From Carnobacterium_A antarcticum (GTDB lineage Bacteria > Bacillota > Bacilli > Lactobacillales > Carnobacteriaceae), in the NCBI RefSeq assembly GCF_042658365.1, contig NZ_JBHSQC010000024.1: a stretch of DNA of 64,000 nucleotides. One strand, given 5' to 3'. Of the stretch, positions 1 through 8,239 are shown in pieces; the stretch's first letter is position 1, and every line of letters starts with the position of its first letter. Position numbers and translations under genes: made by a program. The notes below the pieces were generated by a model. The model saw only the letters and a list, made by a program, of their open reading frames with translations, did not search any database and had not been told where the DNA came from.

Positions 1-661
1 TGACCGATTCCACATCGTTCAACATATGAATCGGGCTTTGAACAGCGAACGAATCAAGGTTATGAATGAACTGCGTTACACGAGGCCAAGGGATTATCGA
101 AAACTAAAAAAACAATGGAAGTTGGTGCTTAAAAATGAAGACGATTTAGATTTTTCCCGTTATTTTACCCACCGGTTATATGAAGGGGCTGTTACTGAAA
201 AAATGATGGCGGATTACCTTGTGCAACTTGATTCCAGACTTGAACGTGTCTATGCGCTTTTCAATCAATTGAAGTGGGCACTGGAACACCGTGATTTCAA
301 GCGATTCAAAAGATATTTAGAAGAATCAAAAAAATATGCTTTACCAAGAAAAGCGAGAACTGTTCTTCAAACGTTTGAAAAAATACCTGGAGCCCATTAA
401 AAATGCGTTTGTGTACACTCTTTCCAATGGCCCCATTGAAGGAATGAATAATAAAATCAAGAACATCAAACGATTAGGGTATGGCTACCGAAATTTCTAT
501 AACCTGCGGGCCCGACTGTTGATTTCTTACCGATTGACCACTTCTAATTATCAACCTAGAGCTTTGTATTTTGAAGATGAAATAGCAGCATAAAATAAAA
601 AGCCAAAGCGACGTAGTCGCTCTGACTTATTTGGCCCACCAACACTACTTGTCAAAGAGCC
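1..661 (+). mobile_element. ISL3-family insertion sequence, right part
   Basis: The segment contains the C-terminal part of an ISL3-type transposase followed by a right terminal inverted repeat at about 636-661, which on the other strand reads GGCTCTTTGACAAGTAGTG, the usual GGCTCTTTGTCA-like start of ISL3 elements. The left end lies outside the window. A second copy of its last 274 bases lies at 2803-3076. A small hairpin (AGCGAC-gta-GTCGCT, about 607-621) sits between the transposase stop and the terminal repeat. Confidence 0.85.
2..593 (+). pseudogene. ISL3-family transposase, C-terminal part, frameshifted
   Basis: The reading frame is open from the window edge (DRFHIVQHMNRAL, the ISL3 region around a catalytic aspartate) to a stop at 400. 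It resumes in the next frame to 593 with GPIEGMNNKIKNIKRLGYGY, which holds the catalytic glutamate and the typical ISL3 C-terminus. Removing one A from the six-A run near 372-377 joins the frames as F-E-K-Y-L-E-P-I-K, so a single-base insertion explains the break. As written this copy should encode no functional transposase. The N-terminal zinc-finger/HTH half is outside the window. Confidence 0.85.
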
Positions 662-714
662 ATTTTTTAGGTCTAACTTTTGGGAGTCGGCACGTTCTGC
701 TAATGATTTTTTGT

Positions 715-2790
715 TTATTTAAAATAGTCCACTATTCCCTGTACTATTCCATTTGCTAATTTTTCTTGGTAATTATTTGTAACTAATTTAGATCTTTCAG
801 AAGCGTTATCTATAAAACCCAGCTCTAACAAAACAGCAGGCATATTAGTTTCTCTAATCACATGGAAGTCTGCTTTCTTAGCTCCTCTGTTATACGCCCC
901 TGAATAACTAATCATTTGTTGCTGAGAACTTTTTGCCAGCTTCTCACTACTTGTTAAACGACTAATATTTTTTGACATAGGATTTGTTGAATTTCCTAAA
1001 GAGTTATATGAATAAGATTCAATTCCATATGCATTTTGATTAAACGAATTATGATGAATACTTACAAAGATATCAGCTTTAGAATTATTTGCTTTCCTAG
1101 CAATTTCTGACAACTCTAAAAAGACATCTGTTGTTCTCGACATTACAACGTTATACCCTTTTTGCTCAAGTTTATCTCTTACTTTTAAAGCAACTTTTAA
1201 ATTTAAATCTTTTTCCTTTGCTCCGCCCGACTGAGCTCCTGGATCTTTTCCTCCATGACCAGCATCAACATAAACAGTTTTTTTGAAGGGATTAATTTCT
1301 TTTAGTCCAGCTTTATCGATCCAGCCTAGTTCTATTCCATTTAAGCTGATCAAGACATATGTTGAACGTCGAGTTTTCGCTTCTTCTTTTACTAATACTT
1401 CCATCCCAAGATATTTTGATGAAGAACCCTTAGTTACATATCCCTCTGTTCCATAGGGTTTTGAATTAATTGTATCAGTAGAACGAACAATCGTAGCTTT
1501 ATAATCTGCTACATTAGTAGTAGAAAGAACTTTTTCAATATCCAATCCATTTTTATCGATCCAGCCTAATTCTGTTCCATTTAAGCTGATCAATACATAC
1601 GTTGATCGAGTAGTGACTGCTTCTTTCGTTACTTTGACTTCTTTGCCATAATATTGTGAAGATTGAGCTTTCGTTTGATAGCCTAGTGTACCATAAGGTT
1701 TTGTGTTGATAGTATCTGTTTTGCGGCTTATTTTAGCCGAATAATTAATTGTTTTTTCAGACAAAATCGCTTCATCATCTGACAATCCATTTGTGTCTAT
1801 CCAACCTAATTCTTTTCCATCTAACGTAGTAATCAGTGCCCAATTTGAACGTCGTGAAGTAGCCTCTTTAATGACCTTTACTTTTTGTCCATAATATTTT
1901 GAAGAATAAGCATTCGTTACATACCCTTCGGTTCCATATGGTTTTGTATTGATCGTATCTGTTTTACTGCTAATGGTTTTAGTGTACGACACGTTTTTAG
2001 TAGAAGTTACCTTTTCAATGTCCAATCCACCTTTATCGATCCAGCCCAGTTCGGTTCCATTTAAGCTGATCAATACATACGTTGATCGAGTAGTGACTGC
2101 TTCTTTCGTTACTTTGACTTCTTTGCCATAATATTTTGAAGATTGAGCTTTTGTTTGATAGCCTTTTGTACCATAAGGTTTTGTATTAATGGTGTCCGTT
2201 TTGCGGCTTATTTTAGCTGAATAATTAATTGCTTTTTCAGACAAAATCATTTCATCATCTGACAATCCATTTGTGTCTATCCAACCTAATTCTTTTCCAT
2301 CTAACGTAGTTATTAGTGCCCAATTTGAACGTCGTGAAGCAGCTTCTTTAATGATTTTTACTTTTTGTCCATAATATTTTGAAGAATACGCATTCGTTAC
2401 ATACCCTTCGGTTCCATATGGTTTTGTATTGATCGTATCTGTTTTACTGCTAATGGTTTTAGTGTACGACACGTTTTTAGTAGAAGTTACCTTTTCAATG
2501 TCCAATCCACCTTTATCGATCCAGCCCAGTTCGGTTCCATTTAAGCTGATCAAGACATACGTTGATCGAGTAGTGACTGTTTCTTTCGTTACTTTGACTT
2601 CTTTGCCATAATATTGCGAAGATTGAGCTTTCGTTTGATAACCTAATGTACCATAAGGTTTTGTGTTGATGGTGTCCGTTTTACGGCTTATTTTAGCGGA
2701 ATAATTAATTGCTTTTTCAGACATAATTATTTCATCATCTGACAATCCATTTGCGTCTATCCAACCTAATTCTTTTCCATCTAACGTAGT
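715..2790 (-). CDS. GW-repeat N-acetylmuramoyl-L-alanine amidase (autolysin), 5'-truncated at assembly gap
   Basis: The frame is open from the N gap at 2791 to the stop at 715, so the real start and any signal peptide are missing; the ATG at 2745 lies inside a repeat and is not a credible start. Six complete GW/SH3-like modules of about 80 residues are visible, each ending in LGWIDxxGL, plus the end of a seventh. They alternate between two types (TRSTYVLISLNG and RRSNWALITTLDG), giving a 480-bp tandem unit. An Amidase_3 domain fills about the last 180 residues: VYVDAGHGGKDPG (zinc His), KEKDLN (Glu), FVSIHHNSF (His) and LLELGFIDN (catalytic Glu). GW modules bind lipoteichoic acid, so this is a cell-surface autolysin cleaving the MurNAc-L-Ala bond. 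The number of repeats is uncertain because the gap interrupts the array. Confidence 0.9.
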   Translation of the reverse strand, partial: TTLDGKELGWIDANGLSDDEIIMSEKAINYSAKISRKTDTINTKPYGTLGYQTKAQSSQYYGKEVKVTKETVTTRSTYVLISLNGTELGWIDKGGLDIEKVTSTKNVSYTKTISSKTDTINTKPYGTEGYVTNAYSSKYYGQKVKIIKEAASRRSNWALITTLDGKELGWIDTNGLSDDEMILSEKAINYSAKISRKTDTINTKPYGTKGYQTKAQSSKYYGKEVKVTKEAVTTRSTYVLISLNGTELGWIDKGGLDIEKVTSTKNVSYTKTISSKTDTINTKPYGTEGYVTNAYSSKYYGQKVKVIKEATSRRSNWALITTLDGKELGWIDTNGLSDDEAILSEKTINYSAKISRKTDTINTKPYGTLGYQTKAQSSQYYGKEVKVTKEAVTTRSTYVLISLNGTELGWIDKNGLDIEKVLSTTNVADYKATIVRSTDTINSKPYGTEGYVTKGSSSKYLGMEVLVKEEAKTRRSTYVLISLNGIELGWIDKAGLKEINPFKKTVYVDAGHGGKDPGAQSGGAKEKDLNLKVALKVRDKLEQKGYNVVMSRTTDVFLELSEIARKANNSKADIFVSIHHNSFNQNAYGIESYSYNSLGNSTNPMSKNISRLTSSEKLAKSSQQQMISYSGAYNRGAKKADFHVIRETNMPAVLLELGFIDNASERSKLVTNNYQEKLANGIVQGIVDYFK
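1310..2790 (-). repeat. 480-bp tandem repeats encoding paired GW modules
   Basis: Near-identical DNA recurs with a 480-bp period (for example 1949-2131 against 2429-2611), each unit coding two GW modules. The most C-terminal pair (about 1310-1560) is more diverged. Such arrays expand and contract by recombination and often break short-read assemblies, which matches the N gap at the upstream end. Confidence 0.85.
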
Positions 2791-2800
2791 NNNNNNNNNN
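2791..2800. other. Assembly gap (10 N)
   Basis: Ten Ns join the interior of the GW-repeat gene to the interior of an ISL3 transposase. The true distance is unknown. The right flank starts with CCTGGAGCCCATTAAAAA, which also occurs at 390 and, nearly unchanged, after the next gap. Confidence 0.95.
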
Positions 2801-3008
2801 CCTGGAGCCCATTAAAAATGCGTTTGTGTACACTCTTTCCAATGGCCCCATTGAAGGAATGAATAATAAAATCAAGAACATCAAACGATTAGGGTATGGC
2901 TACCGAAATTTCTATAACCTGCGGGCCCGACTGTTGATTTCTTACCGATTGACCACTTCTAATTATCAACCTAGAGCTTTGTATTTTGAAGATGAAATAG
3001 CAGCATAA
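2801..3008 (+). pseudogene. ISL3 transposase C-terminal fragment
   Basis: About the last 69 codons of the ISL3 transposase are present in one open frame with no start, cut by the assembly gap. They include the invariant glutamate region (GPIEGMNN) and the end NYQPRALYFEDEIAA. The gene could be complete in the genome if the gap hides the rest of the element. Confidence 0.8.
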
Positions 3009-3076
3009 AATAAAAAGCCAAAGCGACGTAGTCGCTCTGACTTATTTGGCCCACCAACACTACTTGTCAAAGAGCC
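2801..3076 (+). mobile_element. ISL3-family insertion sequence, right-end fragment (second copy)
   Basis: The sequence repeats the end of the first ISL3 copy (about 390-661): the transposase C-terminus containing GPIEGMNNKIK up to the stop at 3008, then the same hairpin and terminal repeat ending in GTCAAAGAGCC at 3076. The flank after the terminal repeat differs from copy one, so these are two genomic insertions rather than one. Everything left of 2801 in this copy is lost in the gap. Confidence 0.88.
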
Positions 3077-3196
3077 AGTTTTTGTTACTAGAAGGGGAAC
3101 CTTTTTTTGAATTTGCAGGTTTTATTATCATTGTTTTTTCGTTCTATGCTATACTTAATTTATTACTGAATACGAAATCATTAGGAGGAAGTTCAT

Positions 3197-4231
3197 ATGA
3201 AAGAAACTATCTTTTTAGGAACCTATACTAAACGCGAAAGCAAAGGAATTTATCAAATCCAATTGGATACTGAAAAAAAAGAACTGACAAACTTACATTT
3301 TATTGCTAGAGCTGACAGCCCTACTTACCTCGCTTTATCAGGAAATAAAGAAATTTTATATGCCATTTCAAAAGAAAACGGCGAAGGCGGACTGGTCTCT
3401 TTTAAAAAGAATGAACGAGACGAATTTGTTCCTGTAGACGCTGTAACGGCTGAAGGAGCTCCTCCTTGCTATGTCAGTGTTGACGATGACCGTTCTTTTG
3501 TATATACCGCTAATTACCACAAAGGCGAGATCGCTGTTCTAAAAACTGATGCAGCAGGTCATTTAACGTTATTAGATACGGTTAAACATACCGGTTCTAG
3601 TATTCACGAAAACCAACAAAGCCCTCATGCTCACTATAGTGATTTAACACCTGACGGTACTTATTTGGTTGCTTGCGATTTAGGAACAGATGCCGTATAC
3701 ACGTATGCCATCAGTGAAAAAGGCAAATTAACTGAAGTGAGCCGCTTTGACACTGCGCCTGGGGCTGGCCCACGGCACTTAGTTTTTCATCCCAATGGAA
3801 AATTTGCCTATATCTTTGCTGAATTAAGCAGCGAGATCATTACCGTGAGTTATGAACCAGAAACAGGTGCTTTCTCGCATATCCAAACGCTCTCTACTAT
3901 TCCAGTTGAATACACTGGTTTTAATGGCGGAGCAGCTATTCGCATTTCTAATGACGGCCGTTTTGTCTATGCTTCTAACCGTGGCCACGATTCAATCGCT
4001 GTCTTCGCTGTTTCAACTGAAGACGGGTCATTGAAACTGATCGAACGGGTTCCTTCTGAAGGACAAATTCCGCGTGACTTTGATTTAGACCCTTCTGGAA
4101 AATTCGCAGTGGTCGCACATCAAGATTCAGATAATTTAACGTTGTTTGAACGTAACGAAGAATCTGGAAAATTAACGTTGATTCAAAAAGACGTTTATGC
4201 ACCTGAATGTGTTTGTGTATTTTTTGAATAA
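3197..4231 (+). CDS. pgl: 6-phosphogluconolactonase, beta-propeller (Pgl/YkgB) family
   Basis: This protein of 344 residues matches the lactonase family with a seven-bladed beta-propeller, which hydrolyses 6-phosphogluconolactone to 6-phosphogluconate in the pentose phosphate pathway in the cytoplasm. Family hallmarks are the N-terminal FLGTYTKRESKGIY, SPHAHYSDLTPDG, GPRHLVFHPNGK and the C-terminal PECVCVFF. The length is normal. The ATG at 3197 follows a strong AGGAGGA (3183-3189) at good spacing. The gene is monocistronic, lying between an IS end and a strong terminator at 4241-4288. Other members of this propeller family act on different lactones or are uncharacterised, so the substrate is inferred. 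Confidence 0.85.
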   Translation: MKETIFLGTYTKRESKGIYQIQLDTEKKELTNLHFIARADSPTYLALSGNKEILYAISKENGEGGLVSFKKNERDEFVPVDAVTAEGAPPCYVSVDDDRSFVYTANYHKGEIAVLKTDAAGHLTLLDTVKHTGSSIHENQQSPHAHYSDLTPDGTYLVACDLGTDAVYTYAISEKGKLTEVSRFDTAPGAGPRHLVFHPNGKFAYIFAELSSEIITVSYEPETGAFSHIQTLSTIPVEYTGFNGGAAIRISNDGRFVYASNRGHDSIAVFAVSTEDGSLKLIERVPSEGQIPRDFDLDPSGKFAVVAHQDSDNLTLFERNEESGKLTLIQKDVYAPECVCVFFE

Positions 4232-4240
4232 GCAGGACAT

Positions 4241-4288
4241 AAAAAACAATAATAGAAACTCTTAGTGAGTTTTTATTATTGTTTTTTA
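4241..4288 (+). terminator. Rho-independent terminator after pgl
   Basis: A long A/T-rich hairpin (AAACAATAATAgAAACTC paired with GAGTTTtTATTATTGTTT) ends in a T run just after the pgl stop. Confidence 0.85.
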
Positions 4289-4326
4289 TTACTTCGACTT
4301 AATTTATCTCTAATTAAACTTATTTA

Positions 4327-4355
4327 TTGTAAGTGCGTTTTTTCTATGTTACACT
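4327..4355 (+). promoter_or_regulatory. Probable sigma-A promoter of the VOC gene pair
   Basis: TTGTAA at 4327-4332, a 17-base spacer and TACACT at 4350-4355 lie about 65 bases before the first dioxygenase-like gene and after the pgl terminator. The match is moderate. Confidence 0.45.
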
Positions 4356-4421
4356 AAGATTAGCGCAGATCAAAACGATGAACCAACAATTGACCTATTT
4401 TGAAATAAAGGAGACTTAACA

Positions 4422-5324
4422 ATGATTAAAGGAATTCATCATATTTCAGCTTTTACAAAATCAGCAACTGCGAACCATCATTTTTATACAGAAATTTTGG
4501 GATTACGATTTGTAAAAAATACTGTTAATCAGCAAGACACAAAAATCCGGCATCTTTTCTATGGAGATTATCAAGGCAATCCCGGTACACTTTTAACGTT
4601 TTTTGAATACAAGAATATTGGGCATGCCTATAATAAAAATAATTATTTTTCTACTGTTTTTTTAAACGTTCCAAAGGGAAGTTTAGCGTATTGGGAATCA
4701 CGGTTAAATGACTATTCAATTGTAACAGAATACAATAGTTGCAAGCAGACTTTAGCTTTTGAAGACGATGATTCATTGCCTCTTGCATTCATTGAAACAG
4801 ATGAAACTATTTTACCTGAAAATGCTACCCGACATTCTGATATACCTGTTGCCTATCAAATCATCGGTTTAGCTGAAGCTTCATTACGAGTTGAAGAACC
4901 GGAAAAAACATTAAATTTTTTAACGAATTTTTTAGGTTTAACAAGAACTAAAGCTATTGGACAAGTAGCCGATCCTGCTACTCATTTCCTGACTACAGTC
5001 AAACCTAGCTGCAGCACAGCGGTTACTAGAATGGGACGCGGAACGATTGACCACATTGCGTATTCCGTTGATTCTTCAGAAGCACTTGAAACGCTGCACC
5101 AAAAAGCTGAAGAATCTCAGTTAGATATTGAATTGTATGTTGAACGGGGTTATTTCAAGAGTCTTTACATTAAGGAACCCAATCACTTGCGAATAGAGAT
5201 TGCGACCGAAGGACCTGGCTTTACATTAGATGAGCCAGTGGAAGAATTGGGAAAAAGCTTTTCTTTACCCCCTTTTTTAGAAAATAAACGAGCAGAAATC
5301 GAAGCTCAATTGGAGGATTTTTAA
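4422..5324 (+). CDS. VOC-family ring-cleaving dioxygenase-like protein (first of pair)
   Basis: This protein of 300 residues belongs to the vicinal-oxygen-chelate (glyoxalase/extradiol dioxygenase) superfamily, subgroup of MhqA/MhqO-like proteins linked in Bacillus to hydroquinone and catechol resistance. Two VOC halves are visible. The first starts GIHHISAFTKSATANHHFYTEILGLRFVKNT; the second runs from about residue 150 with FLTNFLGL, and DHIAYSV near 210 carries a likely metal histidine. The end, FLENKRAEIEAQL, is family-typical. The ATG follows AAGGAG. The stop is one base before the next gene, whose ribosome-binding site lies inside this reading frame, so the two are translationally coupled. 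The substrate is unknown. Confidence 0.8.
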   Translation: MIKGIHHISAFTKSATANHHFYTEILGLRFVKNTVNQQDTKIRHLFYGDYQGNPGTLLTFFEYKNIGHAYNKNNYFSTVFLNVPKGSLAYWESRLNDYSIVTEYNSCKQTLAFEDDDSLPLAFIETDETILPENATRHSDIPVAYQIIGLAEASLRVEEPEKTLNFLTNFLGLTRTKAIGQVADPATHFLTTVKPSCSTAVTRMGRGTIDHIAYSVDSSEALETLHQKAEESQLDIELYVERGYFKSLYIKEPNHLRIEIATEGPGFTLDEPVEELGKSFSLPPFLENKRAEIEAQLEDF

Positions 5325-5325
5325 T

Positions 5326-6312
5326 ATGAACGAATTAAAAGGGATTCACCACGTCACCGCTATTACAAGCAGTGCAGAAAAAATTTATGATTTCTTTACC
5401 TCTGTCTTAAGTTTGCGACTAGTCAAAAAAACCGTCAATCAAGACGATATCCAAACCTATCATCTCTTTTTTGCAGATGATCAAGGCAGTGCCGGAACCG
5501 ATATGACCTTTTTTGATTTTCCGGGTACCCCTAAAGGGATCAAAGGGACGAATGATATCTCTAAGACTTCTTTTCGTGTCCCAAGCGATGCTGCATTGGA
5601 TTATTGGATCAAGCGTTTTGCTAAATATGATGTAAAGCATACCGGTATCAAGGAACAATTTGGTGTTAAAACAATATCTTTTGAAGACTTTGATGAACAA
5701 CACTATCAATTGATTTCCGATGAAAACAATACCGGTATCGGTTCTGGAGCGCCTTGGCATAAAGGTCCCGTTCCTGATGAATTTGCTATTACTGGCTTAG
5801 GACCCGTTTTTGTACGTATCGCTAACTTCGACTTTTTAAAAGAAGTTCTCGAAAAAGTTCTCCTTTTCAAAGAAATTGCCCAAGAAGGCGACTTTCATTT
5901 ATTTGAAGTTGGAAAAGGCGGTAACGGAGCGCAAATGATCGTTGAACACAACCAAGTTTTGCCGCAAGCTCAACAAGGTTATGGCAGTGTGCATCACTTA
6001 GCTTTCCGTGTGGAAAATCGGGCTGCTCTAGATGAATGGGTCGAACGAATGGCGCAATTCCGATTCCCAACTTCTGGCTATGTCGACCGCTTCTATTTTG
6101 AATCGCTCTACGCCCGTATTGCACAAGGCATCTTGTTTGAATTTGCAACCGACGGTCCTGGCTTTATTGATGATGAAGAAAGTTATGAAACCCTTGGCGA
6201 AAAATTGGCTTTGCCGCCAGCTTTCCGTAATAAGCGTGCTGAAATCGAAAAACTTGTGCGTCCGATCGACACGGTTCGCAGCAACAAAGTCTTTGAAAAA
6301 GAATACCTGTAA
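5326..6312 (+). CDS. VOC-family ring-cleaving dioxygenase-like protein (second of pair)
   Basis: This is a paralogue of the preceding gene (328 residues) with the same two-domain VOC layout: GIHHVTAITSSAEKIYDFFT at the start, VHHLAFRVENRAALDEWV in the second half, YFESLYARIAQGILFEFATD near the metal-binding glutamate, and FRNKRAEIEKLV near the end. GGAGG lies inside the upstream gene, ten bases from this ATG. The side-by-side paralogues suggest a heteromeric enzyme or two related substrates. The MhqA/MhqO relationship suggests detoxification of quinol-type compounds, which is inference. A terminator follows at 6366-6420. Confidence 0.8.
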   Translation: MNELKGIHHVTAITSSAEKIYDFFTSVLSLRLVKKTVNQDDIQTYHLFFADDQGSAGTDMTFFDFPGTPKGIKGTNDISKTSFRVPSDAALDYWIKRFAKYDVKHTGIKEQFGVKTISFEDFDEQHYQLISDENNTGIGSGAPWHKGPVPDEFAITGLGPVFVRIANFDFLKEVLEKVLLFKEIAQEGDFHLFEVGKGGNGAQMIVEHNQVLPQAQQGYGSVHHLAFRVENRAALDEWVERMAQFRFPTSGYVDRFYFESLYARIAQGILFEFATDGPGFIDDEESYETLGEKLALPPAFRNKRAEIEKLVRPIDTVRSNKVFEKEYL

Positions 6313-6365
6313 GACAAAAAAGGTGTAACTTGGATTAGTTTACAGAAATACAACTATTAACTGAA

Positions 6366-6420
6366 TTCCGCAGTCACGAATGCTTTTGATTTTTCAAGAA
6401 GCAGACTGCGGATTTTGTTT
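6366..6420 (+). terminator. Terminator after the VOC pair
   Basis: TCCGCAGTC (to 6375) pairs with GACTGCGGA (from 6404) across a loop of about 28 bases, followed by TTTTGTTTT. The long loop makes it weaker than average; readthrough into the flavin reductase-like gene is possible. Confidence 0.6.
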
Positions 6421-6446
6421 TAACAGGAAAAAAGGATGGGATTTAT

Positions 6447-7070
6447 GTGCTTCATTTTACATCAGCTCAATTAACTAAAAAACAACAATACAAGTTTATC
6501 AGCGGCAGTGTGATTCCTCGCCCAATTGCTTGGGTTACGACTTTATCAAAAAACGGCGAGGTCGTTAATGCTGCTCCTTTCAGTTTTTTCAGTGCTGCCT
6601 CTAATGAACTGCCATTACTAACTGTAGCTATTTTACGAAAATCAGGCGAAATCAAAGATACGGCGCGCAACATTTTAGACCGTGGAGAAGCTGTCGTTCA
6701 TATCGTAGATTATGATTTGGTTGAAGAAATGAATCGGACCTCTGCTCCTTTAGCCCCTGATGAAAGCGAGCTTGAACGGACAAATTTAACCTTGATAGAC
6801 AGCCACACGGTCAGCGTTCCAACGATCAAAGAAGCTAAAATCCATTTTGAAGGAACAGTGCATCAATATGTTCCAATCGAAGATGATCATGGAACTGTGG
6901 TCACTGACCTCTTCATCATTCGTGTAACAGATTTCTTCTTTGATGAAACTGTGTTTGATTTAGCTAAAGAGTATATTCTCACAGGAAATTTAAATCCTGT
7001 TGCTCGTTTAGCTGGTGATCAGTATGCAACATTGAATGAAGAGTATACACTTGTTAGACCAGCTAAATAA
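6447..7070 (+). CDS. Flavin reductase-like (FMN-binding split-barrel) protein
   Basis: A protein of 207 residues with the flavin reductase-like / DIM6-NTAB split-barrel signature: SGSVIPRPIAWVTTLSKNGEVVNAAPFSFFSAAS near the N-terminus, then PLLTVAIL and KDTARNIL, and GNLNPVARLAGDQYATL at the end. Family members bind FMN and reduce flavin or act as electron carriers. The start is taken as GTG at 6447 behind AGGATGG (6434-6440); the overlapping ATG at 6445 is out of frame. Position after two dioxygenase-like genes suggests a shared redox or aromatic-compound role, but a terminator-like hairpin separates them. Confidence 0.8.
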   Translation: MLHFTSAQLTKKQQYKFISGSVIPRPIAWVTTLSKNGEVVNAAPFSFFSAASNELPLLTVAILRKSGEIKDTARNILDRGEAVVHIVDYDLVEEMNRTSAPLAPDESELERTNLTLIDSHTVSVPTIKEAKIHFEGTVHQYVPIEDDHGTVVTDLFIIRVTDFFFDETVFDLAKEYILTGNLNPVARLAGDQYATLNEEYTLVRPAK

Positions 7071-7133
7071 AAAGGCTCTTTATCAAATCGTGTTGGTGTC
7101 TCTTAGATTGAAATTTCCTTCGGAACTTACGTG

Positions 7134-7143
7134 NNNNNNNNNN
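7134..7143. other. Assembly gap (10 N)
   Basis: Ten Ns lie inside the IS remnant. The right flank repeats transposase sequence seen at 390 and 2801. Confidence 0.95.
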
Positions 7144-7245
7144 TCTGGAGCCCATTAAAAAAGTTCTATCATTTTGGGTGTTGGTAAATGAAATGACTAT
7201 ATGCTACAATCTTGAAATTTTTGGAAGAATAGTGGCTGCTTGAAT

Positions 7246-7273
7246 CCCTGGAGACCCAAAGGGCCCTCCAGGG
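7246..7273. repeat. G/C-rich palindrome in IS remnant
   Basis: CCCTGGAG and CTCCAGGG form the outer arms, and CCC-AAA-GGG an inner stem. It is a strong hairpin in an otherwise A/T-rich stretch, probably part of the IS terminal region. Confidence 0.55.
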
Positions 7274-7362
7274 CGGTCCCATGGATTTCTACAAGCAAAC
7301 ACGTAAGTTCCGAAGGAAATTTCAATCTAAGAGACACCAACACGATTTGATAAAGATCCCTT

Positions 7363-8217
7363 TTATTTTTCTAAACCAGCAACTCCGAAAGCCCCTGGAC
7401 CGCCATGAGTAGAGATCACCGATCCAGTCTGGATCCATTTGATATTTTTAAAACCTTTCTCAGCTGCGAGCTCACTCATACGATGCTGAATGCTTTTTTC
7501 AAGTCCAAGCGAGTAAAGGAAGTAAAGTTGTTCTTTATCGATGTCGTAACGGTTCAAGTAGTCGTGCAGCAATTCTTCTGCCACACGGCTCATTTTTCCC
7601 CGGTATTTTTTTGTGGACATCAGTTTACCGTCAATCAACTCAATAAGTGGTTTTAATTTTAATAAAGAGGCTCCAAGGTAAGCCATATTTGATACTCGCC
7701 CGCCAGCTCTTAGAAACTCTAAGCTGCCTGGTACAAACGCTAGACGCGCTTTAAAGACACTTGCTCTAATGTGAGTCAGCAATTGATCAAGTTCTATATT
7801 AGGTTGTTTTTCTAACAAATCTACTGCATACATCACAATAGCCGTTAACCCGCCAGAAACATTTAAAGCATCAATAAGGTAAAGATCTTCAAAGTCTTCG
7901 GATACGATACGTGCATTTTGGAAGGATGAAGAAGCTTTTGATGTGTAGCCAATATGAACAATAATGCAGTCTGGGTATGCTTTTTTTATCTTTGTAAAGA
8001 ATTCATGGTATTCATTGGGATTTGTAGAAGTTGTCGTGGGAATCGTTTTTGTCCGTTCATAAAAATCGTAAATGTCTGTTACAGGTGTCGATCCATCATC
8101 CAGATAGTCTTTTCCATCCATAACGACGTGCATAGGGACAACTTGAATAGCGTGTTGCTGGATCAAATCTATTGGAAGATCTGCTCCACTTTCAGTTGAA
8201 AAAACAATTTTTTTCAT
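7363..8217 (-). CDS. DegV family fatty-acid-binding protein
   Basis: A protein of 284 residues of the DegV/FakB family, which binds a fatty acid and presents it to the kinase FakA so exogenous fatty acids enter phospholipids. Visible hallmarks: IVFSTESGADLP at the N-terminus, TTSTNPNEYHEFF, HIGYTSKASSSFQNA (acyl-binding serine region), DALNVSGG, SLEFLRAGGRVSNM, LKPLIELIDGKL and the end THGGPGAFGVAGL. The ATG at 8217 is preferred over the upstream in-frame start because AGGAGA (8224-8229) fits it. It is monocistronic, convergent with the flavin reductase-like gene. Whether it partners FakA cannot be seen here. Confidence 0.88.
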   Translation of the reverse strand: MKKIVFSTESGADLPIDLIQQHAIQVVPMHVVMDGKDYLDDGSTPVTDIYDFYERTKTIPTTTSTNPNEYHEFFTKIKKAYPDCIIVHIGYTSKASSSFQNARIVSEDFEDLYLIDALNVSGGLTAIVMYAVDLLEKQPNIELDQLLTHIRASVFKARLAFVPGSLEFLRAGGRVSNMAYLGASLLKLKPLIELIDGKLMSTKKYRGKMSRVAEELLHDYLNRYDIDKEQLYFLYSLGLEKSIQHRMSELAAEKGFKNIKWIQTGSVISTHGGPGAFGVAGLEK

Positions 8218-8239
8218 AAAACTTCTCCTAATGCACAAG

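Larger units (their letters stand above)
7066..7365. mobile_element. Remnant of an ISL3-type element with long inverted arms around an assembly gap
   Basis: The left arm (7074-7133) begins GGCTCTTTATCAAATCGTG, an ISL3-type terminus. Its reverse complement recurs at about 7301-7358 with 57 identical bases, differing only at the outermost positions. Between them lie the 10-N gap, an 18-base match to the ISL3 transposase (TCTGGAGCCCATTAAAAA), and about 140 bases with no frame, including a G/C-rich hairpin at 7246-7273. The element sits exactly between two convergent genes. The internal part is probably a whole IS lost or collapsed in assembly. Confidence 0.65.

Noticed and set aside
1949..2611. 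Two near-identical 60-residue plus-strand frames, apparently a repeated small protein
   Set aside because: They are antisense shadows of the 480-bp GW repeats; the identity comes from the real gene on the other strand.
2745..2745. ATG at 2745 as the start of the autolysin
   Set aside because: The frame stays open to the gap and upstream codons complete another GW module, so this is an internal codon.
3046..3231. 61-residue plus-strand frame across the IS end and into pgl
   Set aside because: It spans the IS terminal repeat, lacks a ribosome-binding site and overlaps the start of pgl in another frame.
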